Shown in pieces: positions 31,824 through 37,929 of a DNA stretch of 37,929 bases. The stretch comes from Bacteroidia bacterium (GTDB taxonomy: Bacteria > Bacteroidota > Bacteroidia > Chitinophagales > Saprospiraceae). The stretch's first letter is position 1, and each line of letters starts with the position of its first letter. The position numbers and the translations under genes were made by a program. The DNA lies in contig JAUIKE010000074.1 in the NCBI GenBank assembly GCA_030430845.1, forward strand, positions 1-37,929, in the 5' to 3' direction. Under the pieces are notes generated by a model, which saw only the letters and a list, made by a program, of their open reading frames with translations, was not told the origin of the DNA and did no database searches.

Positions 31824-33752
31824 ATGAAAAAGATATTTTATCTATTCGGATTATTGTTATTCACCATTCAACTGCAAGCTCAGTGTGTATCTGGAAATTG
31901 TGAAAACGGAGCAGGTGTCAAGCTTCTTGAAGACGGCTCCCGATACATTGGCCAGTTCAGAAATGGTCAGCTGGAAGGAGTCGGAACCCGCCGTTATCCA
32001 GATGGTTCTACTTTTCAGGGACATTGGAGGAATGGTTTTCCCAACGGCGAGGGCGTCCAGTATTTCCCGGATGGAACCACCATAGCAGGTAACTGGATCG
32101 ACGGTCGGTATACCGGCAAACCCAAATCCGAATTTGCTGATAAGGGCAATGCCAACAGAGCCTTCCGAACAACCGGCTGCATTAATGGGGATTGCTTTAG
32201 CGGAGAGGGTGTATATGTTTTTAGCAGCGGAGCCATTTACATTGGGTCCTTTCGGGGAGGAGAAATCCACGGTGTCGGCCTGTGTATGTATCCCGACGGT
32301 AGTAAATATCAGGGAGAATGGAAACATCGCTATCCGGAAGGTAAAGGAACCATGACTTACGCTGATGGAGGCATTCGCAACGGCTACTGGAAAAAGGGAC
32401 AACCGGTGGATGATTACGGACAACTGTCACTAGATCGATCAGCTGCGATTTCAAATATAGATGACGGCACCAATATTCAATCGGGCTGCCTGAGAGGCGA
32501 ATGTAATAATGGAAAAGGTTTATTTGCTTATCCTGAAGGTAGCCGCTATGAAGGCCAGTTCAGAAATAAACTGCCTGACGGCTACGGCACCTTTTATTAT
32601 GCTAACGGCAATCAATACAATGGCGCTTTTCGAAAAGGGAACCGGCATGGGACCGGCACGCTGGTCAGAAAAGACGGTACCGTATTGTCAGGCGAGTGGC
32701 GCTTTGGAGAATTTCTTGAGACCGGAGAGGCCGCACCCTCTATGCTGGGCTGCATTTCAGGCAATTGCGTAAACGGCTATGGTACCTATATGTATAAGGA
32801 CGGTAATAAGTACACGGGGACCTTTAAAAATGGCTACCCGGATGGTTATGGAACCGTTGCATATAAAGATGGAAACAGGTATGAGGGGCAAATGAAGGAC
32901 GGTGCTTTTGAAGGGACCGGTACCTTGTTCAGAGATGGCATGAAAATTACAGGCAATTGGCAAAAAGGTATGTACCTTGGAGCCCTTCCTGCCGCTAATA
33001 GCCCCAAAGCCAATATTTCTCCTACTCTTAAGCAACCCAAAATATGGGCTGTAATTGTCGGTATTGCTGCCTATAATAGTATGCCTACCCTTCGATATAC
33101 TGATGACGATGCCTACCGCTTTTATTCTTTCTTAAAAAGTCCGGAGGGTGGAGCACTGAAGGATGAAAACATCCGGATCCTGATCGATGAAGTGGCCACC
33201 AAAAAGAATATCATCACATCCATGAATGAGATCTTCTCCAATGCCGGGCCTGATGACCTGGTCATTATGTATTTCTCGGGGCATGGCCTGAAGGGCTCTT
33301 TCCTACCCATCGATTATGATGGGCACAATAATAAGCTGTATCATTCCGAGATTCGGGACATCCTCGAACACAGCCGCGCCAAACTTAAACTCTGCCTCGC
33401 GGATGCTTGTCATTCGGGCAGCTTGCTGACCCTGCGCTCCGGCACTCCGGGCAACCAACTCGAAGACTATTACAACAAACTCGCTCAAAGTAATCCCGGA
33501 ACTGTGCTGATCATGTCCTCTAAATCAGATGAAACTTCGCTGGAGTCAAGTGGCCTCCGACAAGGTGTTTTTAGTCACTTCCTCATACGTGGCTTAAAAG
33601 GAGAAGGCGATAAGAATAGAGATTCCTATGTGAGTGTCCAGGAATTATTTGATTTTGTTTATTTCAATGTAAGAAGTTATACCCAGAACAGGCAGTCTCC
33701 AATCATCAAAGGAGATTATGAACCAAGCACTCCTCTTTCCAAAAAAAGATAA
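31824..33752 (+). CDS. Secreted MORN-repeat protein with C-terminal caspase (C14) domain, paralogue 2
   Basis: The 642-residue protein has a signal peptide (MKKIFYLFGLLLFTIQLQAQ) and four modules. Each module is a Cys-x4-Cys cap with NG/SG-x-G (caps at residues 21-26, 119-124, 222-227 and 310-315) plus three MORN repeats: Y41, F64, I87; Y139, Y162, I184; Y242, Y265, V288; Y330, Y353, I375. The third repeat of every module lacks the leading tyrosine and runs into a linker. The caspase domain spans about 405-642, with His487 in YFSGHGLKG and Cys529 in LADACHSGS. The catalytic domains of the two paralogues are very alike (shared TLRYTDDDAY, FLKSPEGGAL, FSHFLIRGLKG), whereas the MORN parts differ in number and arrangement. 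So they may cleave similar substrates but be recruited differently. Cell location is inferred to be periplasm or surface. Confidence 0.88.
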   Translation: MKKIFYLFGLLLFTIQLQAQCVSGNCENGAGVKLLEDGSRYIGQFRNGQLEGVGTRRYPDGSTFQGHWRNGFPNGEGVQYFPDGTTIAGNWIDGRYTGKPKSEFADKGNANRAFRTTGCINGDCFSGEGVYVFSSGAIYIGSFRGGEIHGVGLCMYPDGSKYQGEWKHRYPEGKGTMTYADGGIRNGYWKKGQPVDDYGQLSLDRSAAISNIDDGTNIQSGCLRGECNNGKGLFAYPEGSRYEGQFRNKLPDGYGTFYYANGNQYNGAFRKGNRHGTGTLVRKDGTVLSGEWRFGEFLETGEAAPSMLGCISGNCVNGYGTYMYKDGNKYTGTFKNGYPDGYGTVAYKDGNRYEGQMKDGAFEGTGTLFRDGMKITGNWQKGMYLGALPAANSPKANISPTLKQPKIWAVIVGIAAYNSMPTLRYTDDDAYRFYSFLKSPEGGALKDENIRILIDEVATKKNIITSMNEIFSNAGPDDLVIMYFSGHGLKGSFLPIDYDGHNNKLYHSEIRDILEHSRAKLKLCLADACHSGSLLTLRSGTPGNQLEDYYNKLAQSNPGTVLIMSSKSDETSLESSGLRQGVFSHFLIRGLKGEGDKNRDSYVSVQELFDFVYFNVRSYTQNRQSPIIKGDYEPSTPLSKKR

Positions 33753-33846
33753 AAATATAATTCAGCTCTCTTCTCCTCTAATTCAAAATAAGAGATGACT
33801 CATAATTTTTATCTTTTCATTTATTCTTTTTTTTCAAAAATGTACT

Positions 33847-33854
33847 TATCTTTG
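33847..33854 (+). promoter_or_regulatory. -7 promoter box of the rpsF operon
   Basis: TATCTTTG matches TAnnTTTG. The -33 position is T-rich with no TTG. The distance to the ATG leaves a leader of about 85-90 nt. Confidence 0.6.
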
Positions 33855-33885
33855 CACCCAATTTTTGAATGGCGAAGGTCATTTA

Positions 33886-33921
33886 ACAAGTTATCAGCTA
33901 CCTTAGGGGGCTATAACTTGT
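33886..33921 (+). promoter_or_regulatory. Structured rpsF leader, candidate S6:S18 autoregulatory element
   Basis: Arms 33886-33894 (ACAAGTTAT) and 33913-33921 pair fully and enclose an AGC/GCT stem with an internal loop (TACCTTAGGGG). The hairpin lies in the leader about 27 bases before the rpsF ATG. In many bacteria the S6:S18 complex binds a structured RNA in this position to repress its operon. That this is the same motif is inference; I have not matched its conserved bases exactly. Confidence 0.5.
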
Positions 33922-33947
33922 AGCATAAATATTATTCACAATCAATT

Positions 33948-34457
33948 ATGTCTGAATCAATGAGAAATTACGAAGTAACATTCATTGTAGACCCTGTGCT
34001 GTCGGGGGAAGAAATCAAAGCGACGGCTCAGACATATGACGATCTTCTTAAAAGCGCGGGCTGTGAGATCGTATATGTTGACGAAATGGGATTAAGGCAG
34101 TTAGCCTATCCTATTAACAAGCGTACTTCGGGCGTTTATTTTTGCATCGAATTCAAAGCTGAAGATGGAACGATTATCGATTCTCTCGAACTGGCTCTAC
34201 GTCGGGACGAGCGCATCATTCGCTTCCTTTCCATTAGTCTGGATAAATTTGGTGTAAAATACAACGAAGATAAGCGCAACGGCTTAATCGGTAAGGTTAA
34301 GAAAAAGAGCAAGGATAATAAAAAGGATAAGAAGGAGAGAGACAGTAGAGATAACCGCAGAAAACCCGGCTCCAGATCTTCCGCTCCTAAGAAAGAGGCT
34401 GCGCCTAAGAAAGAAGCTGCTCCTAAAAAAGAAGCAGTAAAAGAAGAAGAAGAATAA
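33948..34457 (+). CDS. rpsF: 30S ribosomal protein S6 with long charged C-terminal extension
   Basis: Residues 5-105 are the S6 fold (MRNYEVTFIVDPVLSGEEI, YVDEMGLRQLAYPINKRTSGVYFCIEF, RRDERIIRFLSISLDKF). The protein then has about 60 extra residues, rich in Lys, Asp, Arg and Glu, which end in three copies of APKKEA and a poly-Glu tail. Typical S6 proteins are 95-135 residues. The tail is probably disordered and could contact rRNA or assembly factors, like the glutamate tail added to E. coli S6. The start is the ATG at 33948; an ATG four codons on is the alternative. It is first gene of rpsF-rpsR-rplI. Confidence 0.95.
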   Translation: MSESMRNYEVTFIVDPVLSGEEIKATAQTYDDLLKSAGCEIVYVDEMGLRQLAYPINKRTSGVYFCIEFKAEDGTIIDSLELALRRDERIIRFLSISLDKFGVKYNEDKRNGLIGKVKKKSKDNKKDKKERDSRDNRRKPGSRSSAPKKEAAPKKEAAPKKEAVKEEEE

Positions 34458-34477
34458 TCATTTAAAAAAATTGAAAA

Positions 34478-34744
34478 ATGGCTTCAAGAGACGATATAAA
34501 GTTTTTGAGTAATCCTAAAATCGGTCAGAAACGCGAAAAATATTGCCGGTTTAAAAAATACGGCATTAGACACATCGATTACAAAGACGCCGATTTTCTG
34601 ACGCAATTCGTAAATGAGCAGGGAAAGATCCTTCCTCGCCGAATTACGGGTAACTCTCTAAAGTACCAACGCAAAGTGGCAACTGCAGTCAAAAGAGCCC
34701 GTCACCTGGCCTTACTGCCTTACGTTACTGACTTGTTGAAATAA
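34478..34744 (+). CDS. rpsR: 30S ribosomal protein S18
   Basis: The 88-residue protein matches S18: YCRFKKYGIRHIDYKDADFLTQFVNEQGKILPRRITG followed by TAVKRARHLALLPYV. S18 pairs with S6 in the platform of the small subunit, and the gene follows rpsF by 20 bases as in most bacteria. The CxF-type single cysteine is present but no zinc ribbon, so it is probably the non-zinc form. Confidence 0.97.
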   Translation: MASRDDIKFLSNPKIGQKREKYCRFKKYGIRHIDYKDADFLTQFVNEQGKILPRRITGNSLKYQRKVATAVKRARHLALLPYVTDLLK

Positions 34745-34844
34745 ATTGCGCTCCAGGAAATTCAGTTCCTAAACTGCTTTTTCCCGGGCCCTTGTATTTT
34801 TTTGGATGATCTCAACCTCCCTCCGGGAGCAAAAATATTTTGAT

Positions 34845-35291
34845 ATGGACATCATATTATTAACAGATATAGAGAAAGTTGGCGAAAAGCACGAGATCGT
34901 AACCGTAAAGGACGGTTATGGCCGCAACTTTCTGATTCCTCAAAAAATGGCCATCATCGCTAATGAGGCCAATCGCAAGAAACTCGATGAGTTGAAGAAA
35001 AGAGAGGCAGAACAGGAAGCTCAGAAAATCTCTGAATTCCAGAAAGTGGCCGAACAACTCGAAGGGAAAGTACTCAAAATTGGCGCCAAAGCAGGTGCCA
35101 GTGGTAAGATCTTTGGTAGCGTAACCAACGTTCAGATCGCTAACGCTTTGAAAGAGCAGTTTGATGTGGACATTGAACGTCGCGTGATCGAAATGCCTGA
35201 AGAAATCAAAGAATTGGGTACCTACAAAGCGCAGATCCACCTGCACAAAGCTGTGGATATCAACATCGATTTCGAGGTAGTCGAAGAGTAA
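34845..35291 (+). CDS. rplI: 50S ribosomal protein L9
   Basis: The 148-residue protein has the L9 N-terminal domain (MDIILLTDIEKVGEKHEIVTVKDGYGRNFLIPQKMAI), a long charged connecting helix (about residues 45-75) and the C-terminal domain (IGAKAGASGKIFGSVTNVQIANAL). I chose the ATG at 34845 rather than an in-frame ATG 39 bases earlier, because L9 begins exactly at MDIILL. It is 100 bases after rpsR and ends the operon, followed by a terminator. Confidence 0.97.
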   Translation: MDIILLTDIEKVGEKHEIVTVKDGYGRNFLIPQKMAIIANEANRKKLDELKKREAEQEAQKISEFQKVAEQLEGKVLKIGAKAGASGKIFGSVTNVQIANALKEQFDVDIERRVIEMPEEIKELGTYKAQIHLHKAVDINIDFEVVEE

Positions 35292-35344
35292 AATCTGGCT
35301 GTCGTGGTCCAAGTGGCCATGATCCTGATATAAATAATTCTTTT

Positions 35345-35389
35345 AACGTGTCAATCTTATCAAGTGGATAGGGTTGGCACGTTTTTATT
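35345..35389 (+). terminator. Terminator of the rpsF-rpsR-rplI operon
   Basis: A long imperfect stem (35345-35361 with 35366-35383, AACGTG at the base with its complement, wobble pairs inside) is followed by T5 and further T-rich sequence. It lies 53 bases after the rplI stop and before the convergent YgjP-like gene. Confidence 0.7.
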
Positions 35390-35392
35390 TTT

Positions 35393-36133
35393 TTAAAAAT
35401 CACATTGATAATAATGCTCCTTCAACCACTTCTCCTTCTCCTTATAAGAAGGCATCGCCTTTTTTATCAAATCCCAAAATTCCTGCGAATGGCCGAACAC
35501 CTCCAAATGGGCCAGCTCGTGAATGATCACATAATCAATCACTTCAGGAGGAGCGAATAACAAGCGGGTCGATAAGGTGATCGTACCATTCATATGGCAG
35601 CTTCCCCAATTAGAGGTGTTGTACCTCAACTTGACTTGGCTGTACCTAAAACCAAAATGCCGCTCATTCAAGGTTTGGATCCTTTCTGATATCTCCGGCA
35701 GGAAATCCCTGGCAATTGCTCTGCTCAGGAGCTTTTTCATATTTCGGGAAACAGATAGTTCGTCCGCATCCTTTGGCAGCTTGATTTGTAAAAAGCCGTT
35801 TTCTAACCTGGCTGCCATGGTTTTTCGGTCTTCCCGCATAATATTCAATCTATACTTTCGGGTTCCGACCTCCAATACCTCCCCATCCTGATAAGTTTTG
35901 CCGGCCAGGTGTTCCAGCATTCCTTCCTGTTGTTCGAGGAGTTGGTCCAGCCAGGACTTCAAGCGCTGTAGCTGCGCTTGTTCCTGTTGCCGACTCAGAT
36001 GCGAGGGCCATCGGACCAGCACGCTTTTTTTACCGATGGCAAAACGAACACTTCTCCTGCGCTCCCGAAATAGTTGGATGGGGATCTTTCTGTCTTTGAT
36101 CTCGAGATAGAATTGTTCTTTCTTTTTTGCCAA
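35393..36133 (-). CDS. YgjP-like metallopeptidase (M48-related, DUF45/SprT-like)
   Basis: The C-terminal half carries the zinc motif HELAHLEVFGHSQEFW at residues 205-220 (His205, Glu206, His209, with the downstream His215), preceded by NTSNWGSC and TITLSTRLLFAPPEVIDYVI, which is the YgjP/DUF45 pattern. The N-terminal 120 residues form the beta-rich part of this family with basic stretches (RRRSVRFAI). All three ligands and the catalytic glutamate are present. No signal peptide; cytosolic. Its cellular substrate is not known; some relatives accompany restriction or DNA-processing genes, but here the neighbours are serC and ribosomal genes. It is separated from serC upstream by a 117-bp inverted repeat. 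Confidence 0.85.
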   Translation of the reverse strand: MAKKKEQFYLEIKDRKIPIQLFRERRRSVRFAIGKKSVLVRWPSHLSRQQEQAQLQRLKSWLDQLLEQQEGMLEHLAGKTYQDGEVLEVGTRKYRLNIMREDRKTMAARLENGFLQIKLPKDADELSVSRNMKKLLSRAIARDFLPEISERIQTLNERHFGFRYSQVKLRYNTSNWGSCHMNGTITLSTRLLFAPPEVIDYVIIHELAHLEVFGHSQEFWDLIKKAMPSYKEKEKWLKEHYYQCDF

Positions 36134-36175
36134 GATTTGGTTGTTTGTGTTATTTATTTTTTGTTGTCTTTGCCT

Positions 36176-36292
36176 TTGTCTGGATCGCGGATTTCCGTGG
36201 ATTCAGCGGGGCTCACGGATAGGATTTTTGCCGGAGGCAAAAATTATTTCTGCGGCATCTGTTAAATCAGTGGAAATCCGCGATCCAGACAA
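36176..36292. repeat. 117-bp inverted-repeat element between serC and YgjP-like gene
   Basis: The outer 21 bases are perfect inverted repeats (36176-36196 and 36272-36292, TTGTCTGGATCGCGGATTTCC and its complement), extended with partial matching inward. A second 8-bp stem (TTTTTGCC-GGA-GGCAAAAA, 36225-36243) lies at the centre. It is non-coding, begins three bases past the serC stop and fills most of the intergenic space. It looks like a dispersed palindromic unit or a MITE remnant. Confidence 0.6.
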
Positions 36293-36295
36293 CCC

Positions 36296-37366
36296 CTACC
36301 CAGCTTTCCGCTCCAATTCCTTCATCACCTCCACCAATACCTCTACACTACTAATATCCATCGCATTATACATCGAGGCTCTAAAGCCTCCAACAGAACG
36401 GTGCCCCTTAATGCCGGAAATATCCGCCTTTTTACAGGCCTCTAAAAACAAGGCGTCGTATTTCGCATCCGTACTAATAAAGGTCGCATTCATGGTAGAG
36501 CGGTCTTCCTTCGCTGTTGTTCCGGTAAAACAAGCATTGCGATCGATCTCATTATATAATAAAGCAGCCTTTTGCTCATTTTTTGTCTGCAAAGCTGAAA
36601 CACCGCCATTTGCTTTTAACCATCTCATGTTGAGCATCGCTACATAAATCGGAAAAACGGGAGGTGTATTGAAGGCAGAGCTTTTCTTAATGTGAGTCCG
36701 GTAATCCAGCATGGTTGGAATGGTACGATCTACTTTACCAAGCAGGTCTTTTCTGACAATGACGAGTGTTAGGCCGGCCGGCCCCAGGTTTTTCTGTGCT
36801 CCTGCATAGATCAGCCCAAATCGATCCATGGGTAAGGGACGACTGAAAATATCCGAGGACATATCGCACACAAAGGGAATATCTGTTTTGGGCCACTCTT
36901 TAAACTGAGTACCATATATTGTATTGTTGCTGGTTAAGTGTACGTATGATAAATTAGAAGGAATGTCATACCCTTTGGGAATATAGGTATAGTTTTCATT
37001 CTTGGAAGAGGCCAGTACTTCTACTCGTCCAAATAAAGCAGCTTCCTTGATGGCCTTTGCAGACCAACTTCCGGTATCAACATATCCTGCGGCTTGGTCA
37101 TTATTCAATAGATTCATCGCCGTCATATAAAACTGGGAGCTAGCGCCGCCGGTCAGGAATAAAACGGCATAGTCTTCTGAAATACCCAGTAATTCACGGC
37201 TTAACTGTTCAGCTTCTTCCAGAACTGCTGTGAACTCAGGACTTCGGTGAGAGATTTCCAGAATAGAGAGTCCTATCCCGTCCAATTCGACACAGGCCTG
37301 GGCAGCTTGTTCGAATACACGCTGCGGCAGAATGGCCGGTCCGGAGCTAAAGTTGTGTTTTTTCAT
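36296..37366 (-). CDS. serC: Phosphoserine aminotransferase
   Basis: This PLP enzyme makes 3-phosphoserine from 3-phosphohydroxypyruvate and glutamate in serine synthesis. The pyridoxal lysine is Lys192 in YAGAQKNLGPAGLTLV. Other class V motifs are HNFSSGPAILPQ at the start, LFLTGGASSQFYM, VHLTSNNTIYGTQF and DMSSDIFSRPL. At 356 residues it is full length. The C-terminal KGHRSVGGFRASMYNAM is the substrate-binding arginine region. It appears monocistronic; serA and serB are not in this window. Confidence 0.97.
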   Translation of the reverse strand: MKKHNFSSGPAILPQRVFEQAAQACVELDGIGLSILEISHRSPEFTAVLEEAEQLSRELLGISEDYAVLFLTGGASSQFYMTAMNLLNNDQAAGYVDTGSWSAKAIKEAALFGRVEVLASSKNENYTYIPKGYDIPSNLSYVHLTSNNTIYGTQFKEWPKTDIPFVCDMSSDIFSRPLPMDRFGLIYAGAQKNLGPAGLTLVIVRKDLLGKVDRTIPTMLDYRTHIKKSSAFNTPPVFPIYVAMLNMRWLKANGGVSALQTKNEQKAALLYNEIDRNACFTGTTAKEDRSTMNATFISTDAKYDALFLEACKKADISGIKGHRSVGGFRASMYNAMDISSVEVLVEVMKELERKAG

Positions 37367-37633
37367 CTGTTTTTGATTTACGTTTCGTTTTTAAACCGTG
37401 CTAAAATACATCAATTTAAGCAATGGTGCAGTTCTCTTCAGGGTCGGCAAAAGAAAAATTCATTTTTTTGAAAATGAATTTTATTTCTGCTTCCAAACAC
37501 TTTTCGGTCAATTGTTTTATGAAAAAAGCAGGATGCAGGGAGGATCGATTGTAGGTCGGCATCCTTAAGGTAGAATGTCTTTTGTCAGCCTTTTGTCAGG
37601 TCCTTTTTTTTGGTAAAAAAATAAATAAAGGGT
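37367..37633. other. Upstream region of serC with hairpin and direct repeat
   Basis: No gene is present. A 12-bp perfect AT-rich hairpin lies at 37455-37466/37471-37482. The nonamer TTTTGTCAG occurs twice (37580-37588 and 37591-37599), offset by 11 bases, about 35 bases before the first of two strong promoters. I see no promoter for serC with a good consensus. Confidence 0.4.
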
Positions 37634-37664
37634 TTGAAAATTTGGCTCTGGTACTTTACATTTG
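37634..37664 (+). promoter_or_regulatory. Strong Bacteroidota promoter P1 (rRNA-operon-like)
   Basis: TTG (37634-37636), a 20-base spacer and TACATTTG (37657-37664) make a full consensus promoter. The tract after the -7 box reads GCACTCGCCTTT and is nearly repeated at P2. It reads out of the window; a 16S rRNA gene is likely to follow. Confidence 0.75.
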
Positions 37665-37735
37665 CACTCGCCTTTGAAAGCAAAGGACAAAAACAACTTC
37701 AAATTGAAAGAAAATTAAAAAATATTTCAAGAAGC

Positions 37736-37766
37736 TTGTTTAGAATAAAAAAAGCAATTACATTTG
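37736..37766 (+). promoter_or_regulatory. Strong Bacteroidota promoter P2 (rRNA-operon-like)
   Basis: TTG (37736-37738), 20 bases and TACATTTG (37759-37766), then GCACTCGCTTTT. Spacing and initial transcribed region copy P1, 102 bases upstream. The remaining 163 bases to the window end are A-rich with no gene. Confidence 0.75.
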
Positions 37767-37929
37767 CACTCGCTTTTCGAGAAACATAAAAACAGGACGA
37801 AGGTTTTGTTGAAGAGAAGAGTTGAAAAGTGGAGTTTTGTTTTTGTGTTAAGAATTGAGAGAGATACGAGGAAGAGGCAAAAAAGTTTCAAAAAAAGTTT
37901 TTGTAAACTTTGTTAAGATTTGAGATGTT

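Noticed and set aside
29913..33752. Classical antiphage caspase defence module
   Set aside because: Both proteins carry signal peptides and no gasdermin, nuclease, STAND ATPase or other effector is adjacent, so a defence label is not supported.
33948..35291. Functional link between the MORN-caspases and the ribosomal operon
   Set aside because: The ribosomal operon has its own promoter and leader; adjacency alone is not evidence.

Overview
The window looks like chromosomal DNA of a Bacteroidota bacterium, most plausibly a Saprospiria/Lewinella-like lineage; that placement is inference from gene content and not a search result. The evidence is two proteins with type IX secretion (T9SS) C-terminal sorting domains, a DUF4920 protein, promoters of the Bacteroidota form TTG-N20-TAnnTTTG, weak or absent Shine-Dalgarno sequences, and many secreted or lipoprotein products. 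Most of the window is ordinary core and envelope biology, with no phage, plasmid, transposase or CRISPR signature.

Layout. 1-5.9 kb: an outer-membrane propeller/barrel protein cut by the left edge, a small SpoT-like HD hydrolase, an M61-like protein with a broken zinc motif, and an M19 dipeptidase-like Tat substrate. 6-8.5 kb: an MFS transporter, then a minus-strand pair of ECF sigma factor and four-helix membrane protein. 8.6-14.5 kb: a TPR lipoprotein, a T9SS cargo, a 182-bp MITE-like palindromic element, a cytochrome c lipoprotein, a SAM methyltransferase and a second T9SS cargo. 14.6-18.4 kb: a CocE-type hydrolase and an MsbA-like ABC exporter meeting at a 48-bp perfect palindrome. 18.4-23.9 kb: a minus-strand fatty-acid/translation block (fabH, efp, accB, accC) preceded by a sodium:solute symporter. 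24.1-26.8 kb: an FKBP isomerase lipoprotein, lspA and a DUF819 transporter.

26.8-28.4 kb is a 1.56-kb stretch without a protein gene. It holds two identical 116-nt tRNA-like RNAs in tandem, with a promoter in front and a strong terminator behind. A series of further strong hairpins follows that look like small-RNA ends. The tRNA-like units have a good acceptor stem, D arm and T arm. However, the anticodon loop lacks U33 and the variable region is 47 nt with its own internal hairpins, so they do not fit any ordinary tRNA I know.

28.4-33.8 kb: an HD phosphohydrolase, a DUF4920 protein and then two tandem paralogues that are the most unusual proteins here. These are secreted proteins made of Cys-x4-Cys-capped blocks of 23-residue MORN repeats, followed by a caspase-fold (C14) domain with an intact His/Cys dyad. 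33.8-35.4 kb: the rpsF-rpsR-rplI operon with a structured leader. 35.4-37.4 kb: a YgjP-type metallopeptidase and serC, separated by a 117-bp inverted repeat. The right end holds two near-identical strong promoters 102 bp apart reading out of the window, as expected in front of an rRNA operon.

The best candidates for undescribed biology are the paired secreted MORN-caspases and the tandem tRNA-like RNAs.
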